A stretch of DNA of 64,000 nucleotides from the NCBI GenBank assembly GCA_937136425.1, contig CAKZON010000019.1:62001-126000 (forward strand). The letters run 5' to 3'. The notes below the pieces were generated by a model. The model worked only from the letters and a program-made list of their open reading frames with translations, was not told the origin of the DNA and made no database searches. How positions within the stretch are numbered: the stretch's first letter is position 1; the number at the start of each line of letters is the position of its first letter. Source of the stretch: an uncultured Crocinitomix sp. GTDB taxonomy: Bacteria; Bacteroidota; Bacteroidia; Flavobacteriales_D; Crocinitomicaceae. Of the stretch, positions 40,571-48,569 are shown one piece after another. The translations under genes and the position numbers were made by a program.

Positions 40571-41992
40571 TTATTCGATAATTAGTTTTTGTTCAATTGT
40601 ATTACCTTCTGATTTAATTTGTATTAAATAAATGCCTGAAGAGAGTGATCCAATTAAGACATTATTGACTCCAGAATTATCTCGCAAAATCAACTTTCCT
40701 GTTAAATCATAAATGGATAATTGATCAATAGCTGCAGTGTTGGCAATCGTAATTTCAGTTTTTGCTGGATTAGGGAAAATGTTGAGCTTTGCTGCTTGTT
40801 TGTCTTCGTTAATACTAAGTGCGCAATCCGAACTGTAAATGAGAGATTTTACACCTGACCAAACTCCAGTAAATGGAATAAATGGTCCTGGAGGTACGCA
40901 AATAAGTCCCGCATAAATATGATCTTTATAAACGGTCATTCCATAGGATGAAATATTATCAGTAGAATCACCAAAATGACCACAAAGTGTAGGCGCCGAA
41001 GGATCAGAAACATCAATTCCCACAATCTCTGTCCTGCCACATGACATGAAAACAACACCACATTCATCTATCAAATGAATTTCGTTTGTATGATAGGCAC
41101 TACTGAACCATTTCCAACTAGTAGCAGCAGGATTTGCAAGTGGAAAATCATTAGGATTCCACCATCCATGAAGCGTTACTTCGGTTGTGTTTGAAATGTC
41201 TAAAACTTCCATTCCAGCATAATCAACCGCTACATAAAGCAAGTTTTCTTCTTTAACAATATTATTATAAGCTCTGGCCGCACCTTCCATTGCAGGGTTA
41301 GAGTATCGTCCAATTTCATTTAGCTCAGACGGATTACTAATATCCAAAATTCGCATTCCTCCTGCATCATAGGCTACATATGCCTTATCTCCTTCAAAAA
41401 CAATATGTCTTGCTTTTACTTTGTCAGGGTCCACGGCTTCAGGCCAGTTGGTTGGTGGAATGTATTGAGAAACGAATGAAATATTTTCCTTATCAGCAAT
41501 GTTTAAAACTATAACACCGTTTGAAAGTGCACATAAATACGCCAGGTGTCCTCTTACAGCAACATAGGCACAACCTGCATTTTCTTCAGATGTCCAAACA
41601 TCTAAAACAGTGGGTGATAAAGGGTTTTCAATATTTACAATTGCCATGCCTGAAGGGTCGCCGTGCGAACCAAAAAGTGTTCCCAATGCCAGATAGAGAT
41701 AGTTTCCTTCTTGTGTGATTCGGTTGACAGGTATATTCGCAAAATTATCTATTGGTAAATTAACTACAGATGTCATGTTTTCAGGATCAGAAAGATCAAC
41801 TACTGATAGGCCACCACCTGTATTTGCAACGTATAAAAAGTCACGATCTAATTGATCATGCAATGTAGTAATTGAATTTTTTGTGCAACCAAATTCCAAC
41901 TCATCTTCAAGTGTTAGCTCAAAGCTATCGCAGTATTGAGCAAAGTCAAAAAATGGGGTGAAGAGAATTAAAAGGAGGGCGAAGTATTTCAT
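40571..41992 (-). CDS. Secreted LVIVD-repeat-like propeller with T9SS type A sorting domain
   Basis: 473 residues from the ATG at 41992, which opens a signal peptide (MKYFALLLILFTPFFDFAQ). A longer frame to 42052 adds a non-signal N-terminus. Repeated LVIVD-like blades are visible: LYVANTGGGLSVVDLSDPEN, HLAYLCALSNGVIVLNIADK, AYVAYDAGGMRILDISNPSE and LYVAVDYAGMEVLDISNTTE. They form a beta-propeller at about residues 35-390. The last about 70 residues are a type A sorting domain (LNIFPNPAKTEITIANT, then SGIYLIQIKSEG). It should be secreted by T9SS and attached to the surface. The ligand is unknown. Confidence 0.88.
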   Translation of the reverse strand: MKYFALLLILFTPFFDFAQYCDSFELTLEDELEFGCTKNSITTLHDQLDRDFLYVANTGGGLSVVDLSDPENMTSVVNLPIDNFANIPVNRITQEGNYLYLALGTLFGSHGDPSGMAIVNIENPLSPTVLDVWTSEENAGCAYVAVRGHLAYLCALSNGVIVLNIADKENISFVSQYIPPTNWPEAVDPDKVKARHIVFEGDKAYVAYDAGGMRILDISNPSELNEIGRYSNPAMEGAARAYNNIVKEENLLYVAVDYAGMEVLDISNTTEVTLHGWWNPNDFPLANPAATSWKWFSSAYHTNEIHLIDECGVVFMSCGRTEIVGIDVSDPSAPTLCGHFGDSTDNISSYGMTVYKDHIYAGLICVPPGPFIPFTGVWSGVKSLIYSSDCALSINEDKQAAKLNIFPNPAKTEITIANTAAIDQLSIYDLTGKLILRDNSGVNNVLIGSLSSGIYLIQIKSEGNTIEQKLIIE

Positions 41993-42153
41993 AGGATCGT
42001 CATTTATGTTGTTGCAACTATAACAAAAACGCTTATAAATTGGTGTAAGCATGAAAACACCTGGTTAATGGTGTGTTCTAATATAAAACGAAATATGGAT
42101 AAGAATCCCCTACCCAGACTTTTAAATCATTTTGTATCTTCACCAACAAGAAC

Positions 42154-42540
42154 GTGAATAATCATAATAAAAAAATATTACAAGCCAAAATAGATGTACG
42201 ATATCATTCTAGAGAATTGATAAAAGTAATTTTTATGGTGACGGAGAATTTTCCGAAAGATGATCCAGATGGAATTGGGCCTTTGCTTAGAAAAAAAGTT
42301 TTAGGTATTTCGTCTTTTCTAACGCATGGAACTGTTAAGTCAGACAAAGAGGAACAGAATGAGGACTTTTTGGTAGTAATGTCTGAGCTTAGAGAAGTTT
42401 TGAAACTAATTACAATTGCAAATCATTTAAAATTTTGCGGTGACAAGCAAAAAGTGGTTGTGCGAATGGGCATAGCAAATGTTATTGATCATTTAGATAA
42501 ATTGGTAATGTTAACAGGTGGGTTTACAGATAAAAAATAA
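42154..42540 (+). CDS. Four-helix-bundle-like protein
   Basis: 128 residues with a GTG start; no better ATG lies nearby. The sequence FPKDDPDGIGPLLRKKVLGI at about residues 33-52, with SSFLTHG after it, resembles the S23 / four-helix-bundle family found in 23S rRNA intervening sequences and as Avd of diversity-generating retroelements. No reverse transcriptase or variable repeat is present here, so a retroelement is unlikely. The function of stand-alone members is unknown. Its start is somewhat uncertain. A terminator shared with the convergent gene follows the stop. Confidence 0.6.
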   Translation: MNNHNKKILQAKIDVRYHSRELIKVIFMVTENFPKDDPDGIGPLLRKKVLGISSFLTHGTVKSDKEEQNEDFLVVMSELREVLKLITIANHLKFCGDKQKVVVRMGIANVIDHLDKLVMLTGGFTDKK

Positions 42541-42568
42541 GAGCCCTAATACTTAAGCATTAGGACTC
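42535..42568. terminator. Bidirectional terminator between convergent genes
   Basis: A 10-bp stem with one mismatch, GAGCCCTAAT (42541-42550) with ATTAGGACTC (42559-42568), and an eight-base loop. The minus strand continues into TTATTTTTTATC, which gives a good T tract for the DUF4397 gene. Confidence 0.7.
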
Positions 42569-42627
42569 TCTTCTTCATGAAAACAATACGATCAACGATA
42601 AAGTATGAAAAATAGAAATTAAGGATT

Positions 42628-44328
42628 CTATTGTTTTATGAATGATCTTTTGCTGATCCCTTCAGCAGTTGTAATGTTTAAAAAATACATTCCTTCATTT
42701 AAGTCAGCTACAGAAATTTGTTTTGCAAAGTTGGATGATTTTACAATTCTGCCATTTATATCTGTAATAATTACCTGATCAATTGTCATGTTGTTTTCAA
42801 CGTTGATATTGATGAAGTCCGTTGATGGGTTTGGATAGATGCTGAACTCTAATTCTGATAATTCATTTACACCTAAAAATGCTGTTGGCAAAGGAATTAA
42901 TTCTCCGCCTGAAGCAAGTGCTACCCAAAGACCAAAAGCTGGGCCATCACCATTGACAGAGGGATCTAAAAATCCTGAAGCGACAACTGTTATTGCGGCG
43001 TTGTCAAGTTCTAAGGTAGCTAATGGTGCAGCATATCCTGCAACAGTTACGTCTCCTGCTTCATTTCTAATCTCTAATAAATAATCTGCTGTTCCTAATT
43101 CTAAGTAATCTGAAAATGCTGTATAGGGTGCATTGTCAACAATTGTACCTGCAGGGACAGAGGTTTCAAAAACATCAACCGTTGGAGCATCTGTTGATCC
43201 GTGGTGTACTAATACATCTGTATTTCCATCTGTAGCAGCTTCTTCTCTAGCCATGTCATAAATTTCTAAGCCAAATGCTGGTGCTGGAGAATATTCAGTT
43301 CCACTTAACCCTGTAATTCCATCAGCTACTACGATATATTTAGAACGTGAAGCTAAGGTTAAGGGAAAAGTTGCAATAGCGTCTGTTACGTCTGTTGATG
43401 TTCCGGGTGCAACTGCAATTTCTATATTTACTCCAGCGGGAGCGTCAATAAATGGGGTTGAGGTTCTGTATGCAAAATCGTCTAATAAAAGCGCACCGTT
43501 TAAATAAATGTCAACTTCTTCTGCAATATCATCAGCTGAATTGTGAATGACTTGTAAACGAGCAGTTGATTTAGGTAACTCAATTAAATCTCCTCCGGCA
43601 GGTAAAGCTACGTATAATCCAAATGCAGGTCCGTCTCCGTTAACAGAAGGATCTAAAAATCCTGAAGCTACAACGGTTAAAGCAACTCCTTCTAATTCTA
43701 AAGTTGCTAAAGGAGCTTCATAACTTGCAACCACTACTGTACCTGTTTCATCTTGAATTTCAAGCGTGTAATCTGATGTTGCTAATTCTAAGTAACCTGC
43801 AAAGGCAGAATAGGGAGCGTTGTCAACAATGGTTCCTGCGGGCACATAGCTTTCAAAAACATCTACCGTTGGAGCGTCAGTTGAACCGTGGTGTACTAAA
43901 ACGTCAGTATTTGTCTCTGATGACGCTTCTTCTCTTCCCATAGCATAAATTTCTAATCCGAATGCTGGAGCGGGAGAATATTCAGTTCCACTTAACCCTG
44001 TAATTCCATCTGCCACGACTACGTATTTTGACCCTTCCATTAATGTTAAAGGAAAGTTTGCAATTGATTCATCCACGCTTTCACTTGAGCCTGGTGCAAT
44101 GTCAATTTCAATTTCTTCTCCAGCCGGAGCATCAATAAATGGTGTCGCTGTTCTAAATGCAAAATCATCTACTAAAAGATCTCCGTTTAAATAGACATCT
44201 ACTTCTTCAGCAATGTCATCAGCTGAATTGTGAATTATTTGAACGCGAGCTGTTTGCGCACTAGCACTAAGTGTTAAGCCTAATAATAAAGAGGCTGTCA
44301 ATGTTTTTTTTAAATCTAATTTGAACAT
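42628..44328 (-). CDS. Secreted DUF4397 protein, tandem duplicated, T9SS type A sorting domain
   Basis: 566 residues from the ATG at 44328, which opens the signal peptide (LLGLTLSASAQ). A longer frame to 44373 is rejected because it starts without a signal. Two nearly identical 229-residue units follow, each with DUF4397 features (QIIHNSADDIAEEVDVYLNG, VVVADGITGLSGTEYSPAPA, VLVHHGSTDAPTVDVFE, GFLDPSVNGDGPAFGL). The last about 70 residues are a type A sorting domain (FSIYPNPSTDFININVENN, then GMYFLNITTAEG). It is surface or extracellular, and its function is unknown. It is divergent from the second ECF sigma gene. Confidence 0.9.
   Translation of the reverse strand: MFKLDLKKTLTASLLLGLTLSASAQTARVQIIHNSADDIAEEVDVYLNGDLLVDDFAFRTATPFIDAPAGEEIEIDIAPGSSESVDESIANFPLTLMEGSKYVVVADGITGLSGTEYSPAPAFGLEIYAMGREEASSETNTDVLVHHGSTDAPTVDVFESYVPAGTIVDNAPYSAFAGYLELATSDYTLEIQDETGTVVVASYEAPLATLELEGVALTVVASGFLDPSVNGDGPAFGLYVALPAGGDLIELPKSTARLQVIHNSADDIAEEVDIYLNGALLLDDFAYRTSTPFIDAPAGVNIEIAVAPGTSTDVTDAIATFPLTLASRSKYIVVADGITGLSGTEYSPAPAFGLEIYDMAREEAATDGNTDVLVHHGSTDAPTVDVFETSVPAGTIVDNAPYTAFSDYLELGTADYLLEIRNEAGDVTVAGYAAPLATLELDNAAITVVASGFLDPSVNGDGPAFGLWVALASGGELIPLPTAFLGVNELSELEFSIYPNPSTDFININVENNMTIDQVIITDINGRIVKSSNFAKQISVADLNEGMYFLNITTAEGISKRSFIKQ
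42880..44253 (-). repeat. 687-nt tandem duplication inside the DUF4397 gene
   Basis: Two in-frame units of 687 bases (229 codons), 43567-44253 and 42880-43566. Long identical protein stretches such as SGTEYSPAPAFGLEIY and VVASGFLDPSVNGDGPAFGL occur in both, which indicates a recent duplication or ongoing gene conversion. Confidence 0.85.
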
Positions 44329-44336
44329 AATGTAAG

Positions 44337-44373
44337 TTGTTTTGTTTAACCTTTTGAAGAAAAGACAAAACAA
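44337..44373. promoter_or_regulatory. Inverted repeat between divergent DUF4397 and ECF genes
   Basis: TTGTTTTGT (44337-44345) and ACAAAACAA (44365-44373) form a perfect 9-bp inverted repeat separated by 19 bases, in the 79-base region from which the two genes diverge. It could be an operator for either direction; no regulator can be named. Confidence 0.45.
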
Positions 44374-44407
44374 AATGATAAAACGCTTCTTCTAAATTTT
44401 AAAAAAA

Positions 44408-44953
44408 GTGGATTTTATTCAAATTATATCGGAAATAAGAGAGGGAAATGAAAGATCTTTCAAACTTCTTTATGAAGCTTTTGCTCCCAAATTTAAAGGG
44501 ATTGCATATCGTTATACAAGTGATAGCAATATAGCGAATGATATGGTGCAAGAAAGTTTTATTAAAATTTATAAAAATATTAATTCTTACAAGGGGGATG
44601 GAAATTTTGAAGGATGGATGAAGCGAATTTTGGTTAACAATTGTCTTAACTATATAAAGAAAGAAAAAAAATATGTTTTTGAAATTGGTGATGCGCTGGT
44701 TGAACGACCTTCCTCTAATTGGGATGAAGCAATTGATGTATTGTCATTTGATGAAATTGTTTTGTTAATTGACAAATTACCATTAGGATATAAGACAGTT
44801 TTTAACCTAAGTGTTTTTGAAGGTTATGCACACAAAGAAATTGGAAAGCTACTTGGAATTTCTGAAAGTGCTTCAAGAAGTCAATTAACAAAAGCAAAAA
44901 GTAAATTGAAAGTGGAATTAAATAAGTTAAATATATTTTCATCAATTGCATAA
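44408..44953 (+). CDS. ECF sigma-70 factor (second)
   Basis: 181 residues with a GTG start, after which the frame follows the family pattern from residue 1. Region 2 lies at about residues 10-75 (LYEAFAPKFKGIAYRYTSD, then MVQESFIKIYKNINSYKGD). Region 4 lies at about 120-170 (IDKLPLGYKTVFNLSVFEGY, then HKEIGKLLGISESASRSQL). The GDGNFEGWMKRILVNNCLNY segment is typical of Bacteroidota ECF sigmas. It is followed directly by a membrane-anchored anti-sigma/beta-barrel fusion, without FecR. It differs clearly from the sigma at 11799. Its target promoters are not apparent in this window. Confidence 0.9.
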   Translation: MDFIQIISEIREGNERSFKLLYEAFAPKFKGIAYRYTSDSNIANDMVQESFIKIYKNINSYKGDGNFEGWMKRILVNNCLNYIKKEKKYVFEIGDALVERPSSNWDEAIDVLSFDEIVLLIDKLPLGYKTVFNLSVFEGYAHKEIGKLLGISESASRSQLTKAKSKLKVELNKLNIFSSIA

Positions 44954-46228
44954 GTGGGGATAAGTGAAGAAAAAATATTAAACAAACTAAATGCACAAGC
45001 TGAGCAGTTCGAAATGCCAGTGGAAGATTTTGTTTGGGATGCAATTCAAAAGGAAACATTTAATGATACTCCGAAAAAGCGGGGTTTATTTTGGTGGATA
45101 TTTGGAGTTGCACTTGCTGTTTTAATTGCGGCTATTTTATATAGGTTTAATTTCAAGTTAGCACCCATTAAGAATGTAAATCAGGATTATACTGAAGCGT
45201 TTCAGGTTTTTAATGAAGATGGTTTACTAGATTTTACCGCAAGGGTAGAAGATCAACAAAATTGGTCAGTAAAAAAACAAATTGGTATTGAAGGTAAAGC
45301 AAAAGGAGGAAGAAGGTTGTTGCATGAAACTAATCTAAAAAGTAATTTAAATATAGCCATTGAAGCAAACCAAATTAGCACAAATGAAAGTTCTCGGGGG
45401 GGTGTTAAAATAGAAGAATTAGAAGTTGTGATTGCGGAAAATAAGTTGGATAAATTGAATGATCCACAAGTTGAAAAGATTTCTTTAGTTCAAAACTTCA
45501 TTCCGCAATTGATGAATATTCCTCCGAAACCAATATTAAATAGTGCCAATAATAATTTAACTCTTCCAAAGAATGTTGTTGCTACAAATCCAATATCTAA
45601 AAAGAAATCCAATAGAGGTTTTACATTACTATTTCATGCAGGGTTAGGTGAATCATTCCGAATTTTGAACAGTGGGGTTCATCATGATTTGATAACACAC
45701 AAAAATGATCATGAAAGTTATGGTAACTGTTTTGAAATAGGTTTGGATGCACAATTTAAAATTAGCAAGCGATTCATTGGAAGAACGGGAATTGGTTATA
45801 AGTTTTATAGCGATAAATATGATTTTCAACATGATTTGATTACGCACACTACACGTAATGATTATCAATACTTTCAAATGCCTTTTTTACTTGGATTTAA
45901 AGCCTTGGAGAGATCAAAGTCTAAGTTGTTTATACTAGGCGGTGTTAAAGCCAATTTTCTGTTTTCAGCGCAATCTTCTTGGGTTGATTTAGCAGCTTTG
46001 GCACCTGTTGCACACAGCAATAATTCTACTAATTCTCCATTTAGAAATGTAACTGGAGCAATAAATATGGGATTAGATTATAATTATGAATTAACGAACC
46101 AAATTAGACTTCATTTAATTCCTTCAGCAGAAACGTTTGTTAATTCTGTATATAAGCGAAACACAGAAATTAACCAGCGTTTATTTTCATTTAATCTTGA
46201 TGTAGGTATTTCTTACACATTTAAATGA
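44954..46228 (+). CDS. Putative anti-sigma / outer-membrane beta-barrel fusion
   Basis: 424 residues, GTG start directly after the sigma stop (no gap). Residues 1-45 are cytoplasmic-like with a FVWDAIQ segment, as in Bacteroidota anti-sigma N-termini. About 46-67 is a transmembrane helix (LFWWIFGVALAVLIAAILY). About 68-220 is a low-complexity periplasmic linker. About 225-424 is an outer-membrane-barrel-like domain (LLFHAGLGESFRIL, then FIGRTGIGYKFYSDKYDF) ending in an aromatic strand, VGISYTFK. If both ends insert as predicted, the protein would span the inner membrane, periplasm and outer membrane. The anti-sigma role is inferred from position and topology. Confidence 0.7.
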   Translation: MGISEEKILNKLNAQAEQFEMPVEDFVWDAIQKETFNDTPKKRGLFWWIFGVALAVLIAAILYRFNFKLAPIKNVNQDYTEAFQVFNEDGLLDFTARVEDQQNWSVKKQIGIEGKAKGGRRLLHETNLKSNLNIAIEANQISTNESSRGGVKIEELEVVIAENKLDKLNDPQVEKISLVQNFIPQLMNIPPKPILNSANNNLTLPKNVVATNPISKKKSNRGFTLLFHAGLGESFRILNSGVHHDLITHKNDHESYGNCFEIGLDAQFKISKRFIGRTGIGYKFYSDKYDFQHDLITHTTRNDYQYFQMPFLLGFKALERSKSKLFILGGVKANFLFSAQSSWVDLAALAPVAHSNNSTNSPFRNVTGAINMGLDYNYELTNQIRLHLIPSAETFVNSVYKRNTEINQRLFSFNLDVGISYTFK

Positions 46229-46257
46229 AAAAACTGAGCCGTTTATAGACTCAGTTT
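46225..46257. terminator. Bidirectional terminator between convergent genes
   Basis: An 8-bp stem, AAACTGAG (46231-46238) with CTCAGTTT (46250-46257), and an 11-base loop. On the minus strand it runs into six T, serving GIN gene C. Confidence 0.7.
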
Positions 46258-46280
46258 ATCTTCAATGTTGTATAGGTTGA

Positions 46281-47084
46281 CTAGTTGGCATTAATTAAAC
46301 TACCGCTACCAGAACTTGTTACATTTATAATAGGAGTTCCTTTATAATATACATTTCCAGAACCGCTAATAACAACGTCTAATGCAACATTCGCTGTTAC
46401 TTCAGCCTTTCCACTGCCTGAAACAGAAACATCTGCATTTTCAGTGTTTAAATTAAATGCAGCGTAACTTCCACTTCCACTAATTGTAGCTTTGCTGTTA
46501 ACCGCAGTTCCGGCGTTTATTTTAATGCCACCCGATCCACTCACTGTGGCGTTTGTATTTTCCGCGATTAATTCATCCAATGTTAAACTTCCAGAACCAG
46601 AAACCGTCATAGTTTGGTCAGTTGAATTAATTGCTGTTGTTTGCAAAGATCCTGAACCAGATACGGTTAAGTTAAAGGCTGCATATTCGGTTGCATTATC
46701 AATATTCGCAGTTAAATTTCCACTACCAGAACAAGCAAGCGAATTTATATTTGGTGCTGTTATGGTGATTTTAATATCCTCACTGTTTTTTATGTTATAA
46801 CCGTTTTTAGTTTCAATGTATAAAGTTGAGTTTTTCACTTTAATATCCATTGCTTTTAACACCTTGTCTGTTGTGTTTATAATTATAGATGTTGTTGCAG
46901 ATTCGGTATAAGTTAAACTACCTCCAGTGCCAAAATCAATTGCTGTAAATCCAGTTTCATTAATAGCATGATCTTCAGGAGTACCCTTTGATGCATCTAC
47001 TTTTTTACATGCAATTAATGCAAAAATCCCTAAGGTTATAAAAAAGTATTTTTTGGTTTGATTTAATAAACTTGCGCTTTTCAT
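46281..47084 (-). CDS. GIN-domain (DUF2807) lipoprotein C
   Basis: 267 residues. The lipoprotein signal ends ITLGIFALIACKK. The GIN beta-helix follows, with eight SGSG turns (ACSGSGNL, TVSGSGSL, TISGSGSY and so on). Its C-terminus SGSGNVYYKGTPIIN parallels SGSGNVTYKGNPIID of the lipoprotein at 10992-11723, so the two are paralogues. It is preceded by candidate ECF promoter copy C with 30 bases between the element and the ATG. It lies next to the second ECF sigma but carries the same promoter boxes as the first sigma locus, so it may belong to the first regulon. Confidence 0.88.
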   Translation of the reverse strand: MKSASLLNQTKKYFFITLGIFALIACKKVDASKGTPEDHAINETGFTAIDFGTGGSLTYTESATTSIIINTTDKVLKAMDIKVKNSTLYIETKNGYNIKNSEDIKITITAPNINSLACSGSGNLTANIDNATEYAAFNLTVSGSGSLQTTAINSTDQTMTVSGSGSLTLDELIAENTNATVSGSGGIKINAGTAVNSKATISGSGSYAAFNLNTENADVSVSGSGKAEVTANVALDVVISGSGNVYYKGTPIINVTSSGSGSLINAN

Positions 47085-47114
47085 TTTATTCTATTTTGTT
47101 TGTTTCACTGGTGT

Positions 47115-47141
47115 GACACGTCAACTTTAAAATCCCCCTAT
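47115..47141 (-). promoter_or_regulatory. Candidate ECF-sigma promoter, copy C (ATAGGGG-N15-GTGTC)
   Basis: On the minus strand, ATAGGGG (47141-47135), 15 bases, then GTGTC (47119-47115). Same boxes and same spacing as copies A and B. It sits in the 61-base gap between the TerB-like gene stop and the GIN gene start. Confidence 0.6.
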
Positions 47142-47145
47142 TGGT

Positions 47146-47538
47146 TTATTTACTAATGTTTCGTTCACGCTCATTGAGGTAGGATATAAACTCGCGTGCC
47201 ATTTCTTGTTCTTTGCTTGTTATTGGAGGTTCAGCGCTAACTACATCAATAACAATTGCTCTAAATATAGATGCTAATTCAGGAGTAAGGTGTAAGTCAC
47301 CTAAATGAAAATCATGCAAGCCACCGCGCATCATTTCTTCGGTTGAAAAAGATTTGATTGTCTTCCATTGTTGAAAGGCCGTTATTACCATACTTAAATC
47401 AATACCTCGTTCTTCAGCAACTTCATCTATGCTTTTTTCTAGCATTTCAATTTCAGATTGATCTACTTTACCATCTGCAAGTGAAAGGGCTAGTACAATA
47501 CGACCAAACCCGTAATACATATTATCTACAATTTCCAT
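47146..47538 (-). CDS. TerB-like cytoplasmic protein
   Basis: 130 residues, helical, no signal peptide. The opening ALSLADGKVDQSEIEMLEKS at about residues 17-36 matches the TerB/DjlA-N pattern (ADG.i...E), a helical domain that may bind metal. The rest is less conserved (FHLGDLHLTPELASIFRAIV). Its role is unknown; TerB domains occur in stress and membrane-linked contexts. It is upstream of, and on the same strand as, GIN gene C, but the intervening ECF promoter suggests separate control. Confidence 0.55.
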   Translation of the reverse strand: MEIVDNMYYGFGRIVLALSLADGKVDQSEIEMLEKSIDEVAEERGIDLSMVITAFQQWKTIKSFSTEEMMRGGLHDFHLGDLHLTPELASIFRAIVIDVVSAEPPITSKEQEMAREFISYLNERERNISK

Positions 47539-47644
47539 AATCCAGTTTTAAATCTTTATAACGATAATCGAAAGGTAGAGGAAAAGATGGTTTAACGTGC
47601 TAATAATTGACATTTTATTCGGTGATTTATGTCATTCTGAATAT

Positions 47645-47680
47645 GAAAAAAGCCTGGACGATAAAACGAACCAGGCTTTT
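47645..47680 (-). terminator. Terminator after the YceI gene
   Basis: A 10-bp stem, AAAAGCCTGG (47648-47657) with CCAGGCTTTT (47671-47680), with a 13-base loop; six T follow on the minus strand. Confidence 0.8.
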
Positions 47681-47705
47681 AACTATATCAATTGTTAATT
47701 TACTA

Positions 47706-48227
47706 CTACTTCACTGGTAGCAAGAATGAGATTACAACATTTGTCTTCTCTGGTTTTTTGTCAGCATAGTTTCCTATTTTGTACAATGCTGCCTGAATAG
47801 TAGTCTCTCCTTTAAATACTTTGTCTACATAAGTGAAAACAATTTTTTCTTCTCTCTCAATATCTCTAATTTTCATCATTCCTTTCATCACAAAGCTATT
47901 CCCATCTTTTTCAATTGAAATACTTTTGAAAGACATGGTAGGATATTTAGCCATATCAAAATAATCAGCACTTTTTAAGTGGTCATCTCTTTTTTTAGTG
48001 CCTGTGTCTAATGTGCTCACATCTACAGTTCCTTCAATGGCTGATTGTGCTAAATCTTCCATATTGAATTTTATTTTTGCTTGCAGACCAGAAATTGTTC
48101 CTTTAGTGTTTTGCATGTCTGCTACAAAAGAAATTTTTACTGCATCCATATTGAGTGTTAACTCTTGAGCTATAGACATAATTGGCATTATAAAAAAAGC
48201 CAATATTATTAATGATTTCATTTTCAT
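47706..48227 (-). CDS. YceI family protein
   Basis: 173 residues from the ATG at 48227 (48221 is also possible); the longer frame to 48257 adds ten residues before the signal peptide. The signal (SLIILAFFIMPIMSIAQ) is followed by the YceI lipocalin-like fold: SFVADMQNTKGTISGLQAKI, then STLDTGTKKRDDHLKSADYF, and PTMSFKSISIEK. The family binds polyprenyl-type lipids in the periplasm. An operator-like 28-bp palindrome lies 70 bases upstream, sharing its core with one before the divergent DoxX gene. Confidence 0.92.
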   Translation of the reverse strand: MKMKSLIILAFFIMPIMSIAQELTLNMDAVKISFVADMQNTKGTISGLQAKIKFNMEDLAQSAIEGTVDVSTLDTGTKKRDDHLKSADYFDMAKYPTMSFKSISIEKDGNSFVMKGMMKIRDIEREEKIVFTYVDKVFKGETTIQAALYKIGNYADKKPEKTNVVISFLLPVK

Positions 48228-48296
48228 CTTTTTGTTGTTTAGTTTAATATTTGTCATTTATTGCATGAATCATACCATATTCTGGGGCAAATATAA

Positions 48297-48324
48297 TTAA
48301 TTAGATGTTTAAACATCTAATTAA
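48297..48324. promoter_or_regulatory. Perfect 28-bp palindrome, YceI-side operator
   Basis: TTAATTAGATGTTT (48297-48310) is the exact reverse complement of the next 14 bases (48311-48324). The 12-bp core ATGTTTAAACAT (48305-48316) recurs at 48544-48555. Symmetry and length fit a MarR- or TetR-type dimer site; the regulator gene is not in this window. The rest of the 342-base gap (48228-48569) contains the two divergent promoters and no gene. Confidence 0.65.
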
Positions 48325-48543
48325 AAGTGTTAATGTTTCGTTAATTTTCAAAAATGCAGTCATTGCTGCGATATTTCTATCTGCAATGTTCTTCGCACCT
48401 GCGTCATTATAAGCAATGTCATGAATTAAATATTCATCAGTTCATCCAGTATACCAACCGTTTTCTCTTGTTACAATTATACGGCTTGGACATATCTATT
48501 TTGTCATATTTAGTTGATATGAGCAAAAGTTTTTATATATTAA

Positions 48544-48555
48544 ATGTTTAAACAT
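48544..48555. promoter_or_regulatory. Second ATGTTTAAACAT palindrome, DoxX-side operator
   Basis: The same 12-bp perfect palindrome as in the YceI-side site, ending 14 bases before the DoxX ATG at 48570. Its flanks match less well than those of the 28-bp site. Confidence 0.6.
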
Positions 48556-48569
48556 ATAAAAAAAACCTT

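Noticed and set aside
42154..42540. Diversity-generating retroelement, because of the Avd-like four-helix protein
   Set aside because: No reverse transcriptase or template/variable repeat is present around it.
48354..48551. 65-codon plus-strand frame between the YceI and DoxX genes
   Set aside because: Cys/His/Tyr-rich composition with no domain, overlapping the regulatory region.
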